Below, piece by piece: positions 34,662 through 43,733 of a stretch of DNA of 51,240 bases (positions within the stretch are counted from its first letter, which is position 1; every line of letters starts with the position of its first letter). The DNA comes from Bacillota bacterium (GTDB taxonomy: Bacteria; Bacillota; Sulfobacillia; JAJZYS01; JAJYTV01). Below the pieces are notes generated by a model. That model had not been told where the DNA came from and searched no databases. It saw only the letters and a program-made list of their open reading frames with translations. The DNA is taken from the NCBI GenBank assembly GCA_021793215.1, contig JAJYTE010000017.1:1-51240 (forward strand), read 5' to 3'. Both the position numbers and the translations under genes were made by a program.

Positions 34662-35411
34662 TTACCGTCGGCGCACGGACGCGTACCAGTCGCGCCCTTT
34701 CGGAAGTTCATCGATGCGGTACACGTGGTAGGCAGGCAAGTGGGTATCAAGAAAAATGGGGATGCCGAGCACGGCCGCGCGAAGCTGCAGCGCCCTGTCC
34801 TCGCCGAACCAGTTCACGTACGGCACCGGAGAGTAGCTGAGTCCCTTGCGAATGGCGCTGGCTCGGATCAGGGTGCATGCGCCCGCTCCTCCGACCCGGT
34901 ATTGCCCGGGCTTGCGCCATTGCCGCAGCGACTCTGGCGCGAGCCCGTACTGGTCGAAATCCCAGGCGTTGGGCAGCTTCGGACCATCTGGTTGCCAACG
35001 CGTCCAGAAGACTTCAACGATGACCTCCCTGCCAGAGGCCCAGAGTTGCTGCAACGTCCGGGGCTGGAGCAGGAGATCGCTGTCGACCATGAACACCGCG
35101 TCGCAACCGTGATCCACCGCGTAGTTCAAAATAGTATTTCTCATATTCGCCATGTCGCGGACCAGAGGCACCGTCCAATGGTGAGTGCTCTCATCCCTGA
35201 CGTATCGATTGGGGGTGCGGTACGAAGTCGCTGCAACGTCCGCCGCTGGCGGCGCATGTTGCGCCAAGATGGCTTTGCCCTCTTCCCAATTGTGAAAGAC
35301 GAAGAGGTGCCTGATGTCGATGCCCTCCGTATCGAGACCAAAGAGTGATTCGAGGAAGGCCCTGAAGATTTCGGGGTGCTGTCTCGCGCATACCCCCACC
35401 AGCACCGTCAA
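34662..35411 (-). CDS. GT2-like (GT-A fold) glycosyltransferase
   Basis: 249 residues. The N-terminus TVLVGVCARQHPEIFRAFLESL and the metal-binding DxD in DAVFMVDSDLLL are typical of GT-A fold enzymes. GGAGACTLIRASAIRKG and NWFGEDRAL form the acceptor side, the ED being the expected catalytic acid region. TTG 35411 has a G-run 6 bases upstream. No membrane segments. Part of the same minus-strand glycan cluster. Confidence 0.85.
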   Translation of the reverse strand: MTVLVGVCARQHPEIFRAFLESLFGLDTEGIDIRHLFVFHNWEEGKAILAQHAPPAADVAATSYRTPNRYVRDESTHHWTVPLVRDMANMRNTILNYAVDHGCDAVFMVDSDLLLQPRTLQQLWASGREVIVEVFWTRWQPDGPKLPNAWDFDQYGLAPESLRQWRKPGQYRVGGAGACTLIRASAIRKGLSYSPVPYVNWFGEDRALQLRAAVLGIPIFLDTHLPAYHVYRIDELPKGRDWYASVRRR

Positions 35412-35483
35412 CTCCGACCCCCCCTAACTCGACGGGAACGGGGCAATCGCTTCGCTCTCCCCGTCGGGACCCTGCCGCCAGCG

Positions 35484-36266
35484 CTACGCGTTGGCGCCAC
35501 CGTTCTCGCCGGCGCCGAAATCAGGCGCGCTTGCGACATGTTCTCCATCAGGCCAACTGTACTTGGGGAACTTCTGCCAGTCCCAGGCATACAAGCCGTC
35601 CATGTCCGCCTGGATGCAGTTGTCGGAACCGCTGCCGAAGTCGATTCCGACATGACCTGTCTGCTTCGCGTGCGCCGTAAGGATCTTTCCTGCGACGCCT
35701 GCGCTCACGAGCGCCAGACGGTATTGGTGTTGGTCCATCTCTGCGATGGCATGGTCGAGCTCATGCCAGTCCCACTGGTAGACGGTTCCCACGATGCGGC
35801 GCCACCCGTACCGGCGCTCCAGGACCTCCCGGAGTCGGTCGGCTTTGCCGCCGACCAGCAGCGTGGGAGTCTCGGCGAAGTACTCGTAGAACTCATGACT
35901 TTTGCTGGCGTAGTAGTTTGCGAACGCGTAGAACATCCGTTGCGGCTGGATGCGGTAGTATGACAGAACCATCTCGGCGAGCGGCCGGAAGTACCATTCC
36001 GTTTGCCTAAGAATGCCGATGAAGTCCGCCTGACGGAGCGAGGCGATCAGCAGCTCCCGCGCCCGGGAATCCGGCAGTCGAAGGCCGTAGTAGTTGTCAG
36101 TCCATGAGTAGTTGCGACGGACGAACGGCATCGGGAGAATTTCCTCGTGCGCGGCGATGGCAGCCTCGACGTCTCCGATGCGCAATGACGCATGAGGCAG
36201 ATCACCCTGCACGAGGTCCCTCCAGTGCGCCAGGAGCTCGCTCGTGGTGAGCCATGGTTCCTCCAA
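35484..36266 (-). CDS. GT-D-fold-like glycosyltransferase, copy 2
   Basis: 260 residues, closely related to the protein at 32364-33113 along its whole length, from ELLAHWRDLVQGDLPHASLR to AGKILTAHAKQTGHVGIDFG. Its C-terminal tail (ASAPDFGAGENGGANA) is unique. TTG 36266 is chosen because AAAGGG lies 8 bases upstream and the resulting start aligns with the paralogue. GTG 36275 is possible. The two copies bracket a GT4 and a GT2 gene. Confidence 0.72.
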   Translation of the reverse strand: MEEPWLTTSELLAHWRDLVQGDLPHASLRIGDVEAAIAAHEEILPMPFVRRNYSWTDNYYGLRLPDSRARELLIASLRQADFIGILRQTEWYFRPLAEMVLSYYRIQPQRMFYAFANYYASKSHEFYEYFAETPTLLVGGKADRLREVLERRYGWRRIVGTVYQWDWHELDHAIAEMDQHQYRLALVSAGVAGKILTAHAKQTGHVGIDFGSGSDNCIQADMDGLYAWDWQKFPKYSWPDGEHVASAPDFGAGENGGANA

Positions 36267-36723
36267 CGATCTCACCCTTTCCGCGCGGCTGTGGCCGGTG
36301 CCATGTTGGGTGGACAGGTCAGACCAGGATCGGCCAGCACAGCGCAGGTTCGCCAGCCGTGTGCACCCTAGGGATATACCTATGCATCGTTCGCCGCGTT
36401 GCGTGGCGCATGAATGGGCTTCAGCAAGCGGTGAAGGGAGGCGCGCCAAGCGACGTGCATCCTTCCCGCACTCCACTGGAGTCGCCGCTTTCCCTAGACC
36501 TGCGCGAGCGCAAAGACCTAGACAAGCAGCAGGAGCTGCCCCGAAAGGGCAACTCCTTGGCGTCCAGGGATGTCACATCATCGATGCTGTCACATTCGCA
36601 TTACGGTTCTGTGGAGCGTTCGGCTACCCGCTTTGCGCCCAGATGCTGCTAGGAAGGCGAGAAACTGTGCGCGGTGCATTGCTCACGGAGCCTGCAACGA
36701 GTGCTCGAGTGGCATACCTGTCC
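36267..36723. other. Gene-free stretch with a hairpin
   Basis: 457 bases between the LCP stop and the GT-D start. An 11-bp stem with one mismatch lies at 36531-36557 (AGGAGCTGCCC / GGGCAACTCCT, loop CGAAA); it could end the LCP transcript on the minus strand but has no U-tract. No gene is recognisable. Confidence 0.45.
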
Positions 36724-37959
36724 TTAAGGACCGTGGACTGTGACCTCGGAAACGGAGCCGGGCGTGACGAGTTCGTTGCCGGCCCCGAGCGCGCGCGCCA
36801 CGACGAAGCCGTCCACGGGCTTCCCGTTCGGGAAGACCACCGTCAGCCTGCTGCTGGGACTGGCGGTTGAGGTCTGGGTGACGGGGAAGCCGGCCTTCTG
36901 CAACAGGGCTACGTACGCCGAGGACCCCTCGACCGCGACGGGCACGTTCGTCTGCGGCGGGAACGCCGGCAGGCCGGTCCAGGCGCCGGTGCTGCCGTAG
37001 GGCTTCAGCACCTTGGTCACGTCGGCCGGGCTCAGAACGTCGTAGTACGCACCGGCGATCTGGTTCTCCTCGTTGATCCCAGGCAGTGGCATCGGTGCGA
37101 GATCCATGGAATCGCCGATGCTGCCGAGCGTGATGTGCTGCACGTGGCTGTGGGCGAGGGAGAGTCCGAGCGACAGAAGCTGGCTCTTCGAGAGGTTGGT
37201 CGCGACGTCCTTTCGCCACGTGGCGACGAGTGCCGGAAGGTGCAAGGCAGCCTGCACCGGGTTGTTGAGCAGCTTGTCCTTGAGTGCGAAGAGCACCTGG
37301 GCCTCCGCATCCATGCGCTGGAAGTCGGTAGTGCGGTAGCTGTTGGCCGTATTCTGGCGAACGCGGATGTATGCGAGCACCCAAGGGCCCGAGAGGCAGT
37401 GGATGCCAGGCTGGAAGTCTGCCTTGCTGTGCAGCGGGTCATAGATGCGGGCGGGAATGTCGATGTTGACGCAGCCGACGGCGTCCACGGCATCGATGAA
37501 GCCGTTGAAGTCGGTCGCGATGTACGCCTTGACCGGCATGCCGGTGAAGTGGCTCACGACCTGCATCGCCAGCTCGGGACCCTGCGCGGGACCCTTCTGC
37601 AGGCCGAGGAACAGGGTCTCCTTGATCTTCGGCACGGTGTCGCGCCACTGCGGTAGGGCAATCAGGAGGTCGCGCGGGATCGAGATGAGAGTGACCTTAT
37701 GCTTGTGGGGATCGATATGCGCGAGCATGAGGATATCCGCCTCCCCGGCGGACGTGCCAAGCGAGAGTGGGCCGGTGGCCTGCCGCGCGTTGTTGCCGAT
37801 GAGCAGGATGTTGTACGGGACGTTCGTGGCCACGGCTGCGACATGGCCGCCAGGGCTCGATGAGGAGCTGAACCAGCTCTTCAGGTAGGCGCCGGCCCCG
37901 ATCAGTACGAGGACGGTGACCAGGAGCCAGATGAACCTTGGTCGCAGACGCTTCTTCAA
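36724..37959 (-). CDS. LytR-CpsA-Psr (LCP) family glycopolymer transferase
   Basis: 411 residues. A single N-terminal transmembrane helix (IWLLVTVLVLIGAGAYL) is followed by an extracellular LCP domain with ADILMLAHIDP, the conserved arginine in ISIPRDLLIALP, and the RVRQNTANSYRTTDFQRM block. A C-terminal LytR_C-like region follows (NVPVAVEGSSAYVALLQKAGFPV). LCP enzymes transfer lipid-linked glycopolymers to peptidoglycan or protein. TTG 37959 follows AGGAGG with 7-base spacing. Its place beside the glycan cluster suggests it anchors that product. Confidence 0.9.
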   Translation of the reverse strand: MKKRLRPRFIWLLVTVLVLIGAGAYLKSWFSSSSSPGGHVAAVATNVPYNILLIGNNARQATGPLSLGTSAGEADILMLAHIDPHKHKVTLISIPRDLLIALPQWRDTVPKIKETLFLGLQKGPAQGPELAMQVVSHFTGMPVKAYIATDFNGFIDAVDAVGCVNIDIPARIYDPLHSKADFQPGIHCLSGPWVLAYIRVRQNTANSYRTTDFQRMDAEAQVLFALKDKLLNNPVQAALHLPALVATWRKDVATNLSKSQLLSLGLSLAHSHVQHITLGSIGDSMDLAPMPLPGINEENQIAGAYYDVLSPADVTKVLKPYGSTGAWTGLPAFPPQTNVPVAVEGSSAYVALLQKAGFPVTQTSTASPSSRLTVVFPNGKPVDGFVVARALGAGNELVTPGSVSEVTVHGP

Positions 37960-38301
37960 ACCTTGACCTCCTGCGTCCAGGCTCGCCGGCCCCTCGGCGA
38001 ACGCTTCGTGGCGGACCCAGCCCGAGCCGGTCCGCTCTCACACGGGCATCGTCGAGCTTTCGCCACTGCTATCCCAGACCCTTCCACGCCAGGCCCGGAT
38101 AGCCATTCTCTACCTCTGGCACACCGACACTTCCGATCCCAAGTGACCCCATGATCGGCGAAGTACGCGTACTTGTTAGCACGGTGCCGGCGGTCAAGCC
38201 GCCGGCGGGCGTGAGCTTCAAAATTCTCGGATAGAGGATATTACCGGTTCGCAACAAACCCCTTGCTAATGAACGGCCCCTGGCGAACGGGGGATTCGGC
38301 A
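37960..38301. other. Divergent intergenic region with palindromes
   Basis: 342 bases between the LCP gene and a lipoprotein gene. It contains the 14-bp perfect palindrome AAGTACGCGTACTT (38161-38174) and an 8-bp-stem hairpin GCCGGCGG/CCGCCGGC (38186-38206). These are candidate operator and RNA structures; promoters could not be assigned. Confidence 0.45.
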
Positions 38302-39390
38302 GTGAAGGCAATGAGTTGGCCGACCCTGCGGACGACAGGAGTCGCCTTCGCAGCAGTGTTGGCGCTTTCAGGTTGCGCTCCAAGCACCGCACCGGAAGCG
38401 AAGCCTGCTCTGCCTCAGCGCGTCGGCGACTTCACGTTACAGTGGGTGAAGGGGAATGGAGCACTCCTACGCTCGCCGCAGTCCATCTCCACAGGCAACG
38501 CCACGTTCACAACTGGCTCCGAACCGACGCACCTCATCACCGCTCGCATGTCTGATGGTCGACTGAGCGCTTCCGAGCCCGCCGCATGCCCTCCCACGCC
38601 GGTGTGGCAGGTAGATCTCCTCTGCCCAGAACCCGGCATGCTCTGTCGTGAGTCGGAGGCGCTAGTGCTCGAACTCCTTTCGTCCAATGGCCCGGGCGAG
38701 CCACTTGGGGCGTCAGCGGGAGACATCATTCGGGGGGGGCCGCCGACTGTACTCGGCCCGAATAGTCTTGGCGGGTACATCGTTGCGGCCGACGTTGTAT
38801 GGTGGCTCAAGGCGAGCGATGGGACAACCCTCGACTTCGGCGTTTTGAGCACCTTGACATCCGCCTCCGCCGCGCTGCCCGCACAGCTACTTCCTTCTGG
38901 CGGCGGGACGAGACTGCTGTCCCTGAGCGACCAGCCCTATGTCCTGCAGCCCTTCTCCTCTGGCTACGACGTTTCGCACCTTGTCGCACGGAATCCCGAC
39001 CACCCGGCGGTCGGCCTCGATCCGCTGGGGCAAATCCCCGGAGGGCACGTCTGGGCCATCGACCAAAATGGTGGCGTGTGGATGACGGTAAAGCAGGGCG
39101 CAGATCGGATCGGCTTGTTGCTGGCCGTGCCCGGAAAGTCCAAGGTAACCACCTGGAGTGTCAAGGGACGGCTAATCGGGGCGGGGCCGGGTTTTCTGGC
39201 CTATCTTACCTCGGTGGGAGGCGCAACAGCTCTGCACCTCACGTTTCCGCTAAGCCACCGCACCGTGGTCGTGAGCGGGCTTCGTAGCCCGTTCGCTTCC
39301 GCGCAACAGGCCCAGGATGGAAGTACACACCTCCACCTGCGGATTGCCACCCACTGGCGGGTAGTGCGGATTGTGTGGTCACCAACGTAG
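38302..39390 (+). CDS. Lipoprotein of unknown function
   Basis: 362 residues. The signal peptide (LRTTGVAFAAVLALSGC) ends in lipobox LSGC. The mature part is beta-rich (VWAIDQNGGVWMTVKQ, GFLAYLTSVGGATALHLTFPL), suggesting a propeller, but I do not recognise a family. GTG 38302 follows GGGGGA with 8-base spacing; TTG 38263 is possible. It lies 21 bases before the frameshifted Asp-box gene, so they were probably one operon. Confidence 0.7.
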   Translation: MKAMSWPTLRTTGVAFAAVLALSGCAPSTAPEAKPALPQRVGDFTLQWVKGNGALLRSPQSISTGNATFTTGSEPTHLITARMSDGRLSASEPAACPPTPVWQVDLLCPEPGMLCRESEALVLELLSSNGPGEPLGASAGDIIRGGPPTVLGPNSLGGYIVAADVVWWLKASDGTTLDFGVLSTLTSASAALPAQLLPSGGGTRLLSLSDQPYVLQPFSSGYDVSHLVARNPDHPAVGLDPLGQIPGGHVWAIDQNGGVWMTVKQGADRIGLLLAVPGKSKVTTWSVKGRLIGAGPGFLAYLTSVGGATALHLTFPLSHRTVVVSGLRSPFASAQQAQDGSTHLHLRIATHWRVVRIVWSPT

Positions 39391-39411
39391 TGTCGATGGG
39401 GGGACTCGGCT

Positions 39412-40604
39412 GTGGGACCCGGACGACACGAGGAAGCACGCAGAACATTCGGAGCCCTCGTCTGGGTCGGTGGCATCGTCGTTGCAGCAGCCATTGTGAC
39501 GGCCGTCATCTTGTCGAGGCCCTCAGCACGACAGACCTCATCGCAACCGATTCTCACCGTGGATTCGGTGCAGACTGCTATTCCCTCGCCGAACATCAAG
39601 TCGGCGTATCTCCTCGACATGACTCGCCTGAGACGGGTTGGATGGCCCGGAGCAGCGTCAACAAGCAGGGCGAGCCAGCGGTGGCGAGGACGACTGACCA
39701 GGGCCGCAGGTGGATCAACGTCACGCCACGTAAGGACCTGGCAGGCGCGAAGCTGGCGCTGACGCCGGTCGGGGCTAGAAAGGCATTTCTGGTTGTGATC
39801 CGCCCCGGGATATCCGCGATCGTATACGTGACAACAGACGGCGGTAAAGCGTGGATGCACGGCAAGCGGGTTGCTGTGCGGTACGGTACTGGCGGTGCGT
39901 ATCTCGCGGCGCGGGGCAAGCATCTTTGGTTGGAGGTCGGCAACAACGGCGGCCCCAACGCAGCGGCCCAGTTGTTCACGTCGCGCGATGGCGGCATGAC
40001 GTGGCAGCTCGTCTCGCGGCATACTCTGAGTGGCTCGGGCACCTTGCCGGGATTCGGTTGGCTGGTATTCACAAGTGCCCATGATGGGTTCACAAGCACC
40101 GGCCTCGGCAACGCCGCTATTTACAGAACAGACGACGGGGGCACCACGTGGACACCCGTCCCACCCGGCCATTGGCTGGAGATTGACCCGCCCCAGATCG
40201 AAGGAGAGGACGGTCTGGCCCAAGTCCACTTGGTCAGTTCCCCGGGTAGCTTGACAGAGTTCCTGCGCACAACCAACGGTGGACAAACATGGAGCGAGGT
40301 GCTCTCGAACCTGACCCAACAGACCCCCATGGCCGGCGACGTAGTGAACGCTGAAACAGCTCTGCTCGCCGACGTCGCCGGCGACCTCCACCGCACTACG
40401 AACGGCGGCCTTTCCTGGCAGACGATCTCGCCTGGGTCATCGTCGAAAAGCCTTCTGCAACATAACGTCATTGTGTACCTGAGCTTCAATTCGGAAAGGG
40501 TGGGGTGGGCGGTCATGGTGGCGAGATCAGTCCGATTGCAGGGTCCCCAGACGCTCTACCTCACCACCGAAGGCGGGCGCTCCTGGACAGAGGTAGCCAA
40601 GTAG
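39412..40604 (+). pseudogene. Frameshifted Asp-box (BNR/Ycf48-like) propeller protein
   Basis: Two overlapping frames make one protein. The first (GTG 39412, G-run 7-8 bases upstream) supplies a membrane anchor, TFGALVWVGGIVVAAAIVTAVIL, and runs to about 39650. The second frame continues with seven Asp-box repeats, for example TSRDGGMTW, RTDDGGTTW, RTTNGGQTW and RTTNGGLSW, ending at 40604. The upstream part of the second frame looks non-protein-like. The change near 39620-39660 is a -1 (or +2) shift. It may be a true disruption, a sequencing error or, less likely, programmed frameshifting. Intact relatives are secreted seven-bladed propellers. Confidence 0.7.
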
Positions 40605-40915
40605 CAGCCGCTGTGCGGGTCTGGTTGGCCAAGCCGCTGCGTATTTCAACATTGGGTAACCGCGTTTCGTAACCTAAGCATTCCGGGCTCGGGGAAGTAC
40701 GCGCGATCAACACTAAGTACTTCGGTGGCCACTGGACTGCTCGCACACAGCCCGAGGTACTATGAAAGGCAACCCTCCCTTCACGAAGCGTGTGTCGGAA
40801 TACGAGGGGACCGCGCCTCTTCGATCACGGTAACGGTAACGTCCCCATGGTGTTAACGATGACGAAACAACTTCTTGAAGCTTGCTGGTGCCTCCTGGCG
40901 ATCGGAGGTCGAACA
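40605..40915. other. Gene-free stretch with repeat copy A
   Basis: 311 bases holding direct-repeat copy A (40668-40703) and the leader of the next lipoprotein gene. No clear promoter was identified. Confidence 0.45.
40668..40703 (+). repeat. 36-bp direct repeat, copy A
   Basis: Matches copy B (41897-41932) at 29 of 36 positions; the core TCCGGGCTCGGGGAA is identical. The pair flanks the lipoprotein gene at 40916-41737 in the same orientation. Confidence 0.7.
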
Positions 40916-41737
40916 ATGAACCGTTCCTTTGTTGGAGTAGTAATCACGTCGACCAGCGTACGCCGCTCCGCCGTCTTTGCCGTGCTCTGCGGCCTACTCC
41001 TCGCAGGTTGCGGCGCCACCCCCGCGAGCGGGCCGGCTCTGTCTGTGCGCAAGGCGCATGCAGCCCTGACCGCCACCCCTAGATCAGTGCGGGGAGTGCC
41101 CGGCGGCCCTCTGCATCCCGAGGCGCAAGGTACGGTGACGGTCGCTCTCCCGGTGACAAAGGTCCCGGTCGAGTTTGCAGTCACAGAGACCAAGGCGATC
41201 CCGCGCACACTGTCCGTCACCATCCCGGCTGCCTGGCAGGGAGCCGTCGGCGCCTACTGGGCGGGCTTCCTCTTCATCGGTCCAGTTGGCTGGAGCGGTA
41301 AGGGCGTCTTCGGCGCAGACGGCAGCGGCGGCGTCACCCTCTACCCGCCCGGCGCGAATCCGGGCACCGCACCCTACCACGGACCGGAGATCACAATCAG
41401 CACGGCCGGCGGGTGCCTTGGCTGCGGCAACGAGTCCGCTGCGCAGTTCTTCCCCTATGTGCGCCAGCACTGGCAGAGTTACCAGGTGATCGCCGGGCCG
41501 GCACCGAAGCCCGCACAGGTACTCTCGCAGGTGGCGCTCTCGCAGGACGTCGTTGCCTACCGCCTGCCCGACACCCCCACCGGGTTCGCGGTCAATGGCG
41601 TCGCGTACTCCCAACTCCCGAGCGGCGGCGGATTTCCCTTCGAGCAGATGGACACCGTGCTCCCCGCGAAGGACCACGGCCTTGCGACTGTGGTCCTCAA
41701 CTACTTCCTTGCACACGACCTCACGAGCCTGCCCTGA
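40916..41737 (+). CDS. Lipoprotein, possibly DUF4850-like
   Basis: 273 residues. The signal peptide (VRRSAVFAVLCGLLLAGC) ends in lipobox LAGC. The mature region has KVPVEFAVTET, VTIPAAWQGAVGAYWAGFLFIGPVGWSG and ADGSGGVTLYPPG, then a CLGCGNE cysteine pair. The pattern reminds me of DUF4850 proteins, but this is from memory and uncertain. ATG 40916 follows CGGAGG with 7-base spacing. Flanked by 36-bp direct repeats, so it may have been acquired or duplicated with them. Confidence 0.68.
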   Translation: MNRSFVGVVITSTSVRRSAVFAVLCGLLLAGCGATPASGPALSVRKAHAALTATPRSVRGVPGGPLHPEAQGTVTVALPVTKVPVEFAVTETKAIPRTLSVTIPAAWQGAVGAYWAGFLFIGPVGWSGKGVFGADGSGGVTLYPPGANPGTAPYHGPEITISTAGGCLGCGNESAAQFFPYVRQHWQSYQVIAGPAPKPAQVLSQVALSQDVVAYRLPDTPTGFAVNGVAYSQLPSGGGFPFEQMDTVLPAKDHGLATVVLNYFLAHDLTSLP

Positions 41738-41896
41738 CACCGGGCGACCCCTCCAGCGGATTGATCGTCGGAGACAGAAGGTCGGTCCCATCCTCGACTC
41801 CCAGTGCCGCAGAATGGCGGGGCGAAGCAGCTCACTGCCACGGGAAGCGGCGTCGGCATTCTGCGCCCTTGTTCCTATATTGGTGGACACGCATTA

Positions 41897-41932
41897 CGTG
41901 TCCTAAGCGATCCGGGCTCGGGGAAATCGGCG
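41897..41932 (+). repeat. 36-bp direct repeat, copy B
   Basis: Second copy of the repeat at 40668-40703. Its first bases form the 3' arm of the hairpin at 41885-41903, a feature missing from copy A. Confidence 0.7.
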
Positions 41933-42011
41933 TTTGCCAAGATGCTGACCAGCACGCATGCCCTGTCGATTTTCAAAACGGGTAAACGGCAAAGCAATTT
42001 TTGTTGTGGTC

Positions 42012-42047
42012 CAAAAAGGGATCGGGCCTGCGCGGCCCGATCCCTTT
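42012..42047 (-). terminator. Intrinsic terminator of the VOC gene
   Basis: Perfect 14-bp stem AAAGGGATCGGGCC / GGCCCGATCCCTTT with loop TGCGC. On the minus strand it is followed by TTTTTGG, a standard rho-independent terminator downstream of the gene ending at 42122. Confidence 0.88.
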
Positions 42048-42121
42048 GCGTCCGCAACGGTCCGCTGCCATCGCAAGGCAGGGACGCGAGTCAAGTTCGA
42101 TGGACCGCGGTGGCAGTGCGG

Positions 42122-42493
42122 CTAGCCCACGGTGCCGTCCTTGCGCTGGTGCAGCATGACGGAGTTGCCGAAGGGATCCGAGACGACCGCCATGTAGCAC
42201 GGCGGATACTCCTCGACCTCCTGCAGCACCTTCGCTCCGCTCCTGCGAAGCTCCTCGACCGCCCCGGCGATGTCCGCGACGGCCAGCGCGAGCGTGGCGT
42301 TGCGCTGCGAGGGGTCTCCTGCGACGGCGCTTTCGTCCCGGTACAGCGAGACCGTCACGTTACCGGCGTCGTACTCCGCCCACGCCTCTCCCTCGCTCGA
42401 CGGTGTGAGCCCCAGCGTGTCCCTGTAGAACGCCTGCGCCTTCGCCATGTCCGGTACCGCGACCCCGACGAAATCCACTCCACGCACCTGCAA
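42122..42493 (-). CDS. VOC-superfamily (glyoxalase-like) protein
   Basis: 123 residues with the two beta-alpha-beta-beta-beta modules of the vicinal oxygen chelate fold: FVGVAVPDMAKAQAFYRDTLGL and the C-terminal YPPCYMAVVSDPFGNSVMLHQ. The usual first metal histidine is not evident, so it may be a binding protein or a lyase with other ligands. TTG 42493 is preferred because GGAGG is 7 bases upstream; ATG 42526 would give a longer start without homology. Confidence 0.87.
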   Translation of the reverse strand: MQVRGVDFVGVAVPDMAKAQAFYRDTLGLTPSSEGEAWAEYDAGNVTVSLYRDESAVAGDPSQRNATLALAVADIAGAVEELRRSGAKVLQEVEEYPPCYMAVVSDPFGNSVMLHQRKDGTVG

Positions 42494-42605
42494 GGCGATC
42501 CCTCCATCGCTTCCGACTGCTTCCATGATGTCCGAACTTATGTTCTGCTGCAAGCGTTCTCGCTCAGTTCTCCCGGGCGGCAGGTGCCACGGCGCCCCTG
42601 GCCTC

Positions 42606-43733
42606 TCAGACCAGGGGGCGCGGGTCGCGCCACAGGCGCCCGAGTTCCTCCATCTCCAGTCTGCCGATCTCTTCCGCCGCCGCGCCGCGATCCAGCGCGA
42701 GGTCCATTCCACGCAGCGACAGCCGATAGCGGTCGATCACGCCCTCGCGCCCGAACATCCGCGCGAACGCCTGCAGTCTCGGGCCGCCACCGGCGCGGAC
42801 CACCTCGAGCGCCGCCTGCGCGCCGGACTCCGCGAGGGCCTGCCGCCAGCGCGCCCGTTCCGGGGTGGCGCGCACAGCATCGCGAAGCGCCAGCGCCTGG
42901 GAGATCTCCCTACGCGCCGCATGGGGCCAGGCGAAGCGCTGCGCGGCATCCAGCACGCGCTCTGCGCTCGCAGCCTGCGACCATGCCAGCACCCGCGGGA
43001 TCCGCCCATCGGCCGGATGCGTCGGGCGCAGCCACGGCGCGACGACGCGCAAGACGCCGTCGCGCTGCGCACGGCGCAGCGCGAGCAGCGCACCTTCTCC
43101 TGCGAGCAGTCGCCAGACCTCCTCCCCGACCCGCTCGGGCGCCACCTCCTGCAGTTCGGGGGCCAGTCGCCGCGCCGCAGCGCGCAGCGCAGTCGCCGGC
43201 CGGAAACCAAGCTCCGCGCACAGCCGGTAGGCGCGGAGCACGCGCAGGAGGTCCTCCCGAAGCCGCGTCTCCGGCGCACCCACGGTCGCGAGGCGCAGGC
43301 GCCGCAGATCGCGGCGCCCGCCGAACGGGTCCACGATGCTGCCGTCGCGGCGAAGCGCCAGTGCGTTCACGGTGAAGTCGCGCCGTCCGAGATCCGCCGC
43401 AAGCGTCGCGCCGAAGCGAACCTCGTCCGGGCGGCGCCGGTCCTGGTACCCGCTCTCCTCGCGCATCGCCACCACCTCGAGCGCGAGTCCAGGCGCGCGC
43501 AGGCTGCCAAAGCGCCCTCCAGGACCCTCGGACCAGCCCAGGATGCGCTGCGCCTCCTCCGGCCGCAGCGACGTCGCGAGGTCGTAGTCGTGCGGCGTAC
43601 GGCCGAGCAGGATGTCACGCACCGCGCCCCCGACGAGGTACGTCTCCCCGTGGGCACCGAGCCGGTCCCAAACGTCACGCGCCGCTTCCGGCACGGCGGC
43701 GATGCGCTTCGCGCGGGTCAGCCGCGCAGCCAC
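42606..43733 (-). CDS. CCA tRNA nucleotidyltransferase / poly(A) polymerase family protein
   Basis: 375 residues. Class II nucleotidyltransferase motifs: LVGGAVRDILLGRTPHDYDLAT (GGxxRD and the DxD metal site), RRDFTVNALAL, and the RNA-binding domain block DLLRVLRAYRLCAELGF. It would add or repair the 3' CCA of tRNAs. There is no HD phosphodiesterase domain. GTG 43733 overlaps the HAD gene by 16 bases. A CCA-adding and a poly(A)-adding function cannot be separated by eye, so no symbol is assigned. Confidence 0.9.
   Translation of the reverse strand: MAARLTRAKRIAAVPEAARDVWDRLGAHGETYLVGGAVRDILLGRTPHDYDLATSLRPEEAQRILGWSEGPGGRFGSLRAPGLALEVVAMREESGYQDRRRPDEVRFGATLAADLGRRDFTVNALALRRDGSIVDPFGGRRDLRRLRLATVGAPETRLREDLLRVLRAYRLCAELGFRPATALRAAARRLAPELQEVAPERVGEEVWRLLAGEGALLALRRAQRDGVLRVVAPWLRPTHPADGRIPRVLAWSQAASAERVLDAAQRFAWPHAARREISQALALRDAVRATPERARWRQALAESGAQAALEVVRAGGGPRLQAFARMFGREGVIDRYRLSLRGMDLALDRGAAAEEIGRLEMEELGRLWRDPRPLV

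Larger units (their letters stand above)
41738..42121. other. Gene-free stretch at the right border of the accessory region
   Basis: 384 bases. It contains a 7-bp hairpin GGACACG-CATTA-CGTGTCC (41885-41903) overlapping direct-repeat copy B, then the VOC-gene terminator. A short frame on the opposite strand has no recognisable domain. Confidence 0.45.

Noticed and set aside
42592-42621. Hairpin across the nucleotidyltransferase stop as a terminator
   Set aside because: A strong stem with one bulge, but no U-tract, and the VOC gene follows closely with a proper terminator of its own; probably one transcript.
41804-43375. Long plus-strand frame with a GSGKSAFAK-like Walker A string
   Set aside because: It runs through a strong terminator and antisense to the VOC and nucleotidyltransferase genes, with Arg/Pro/Ala-rich nonsense composition; the string is isolated.
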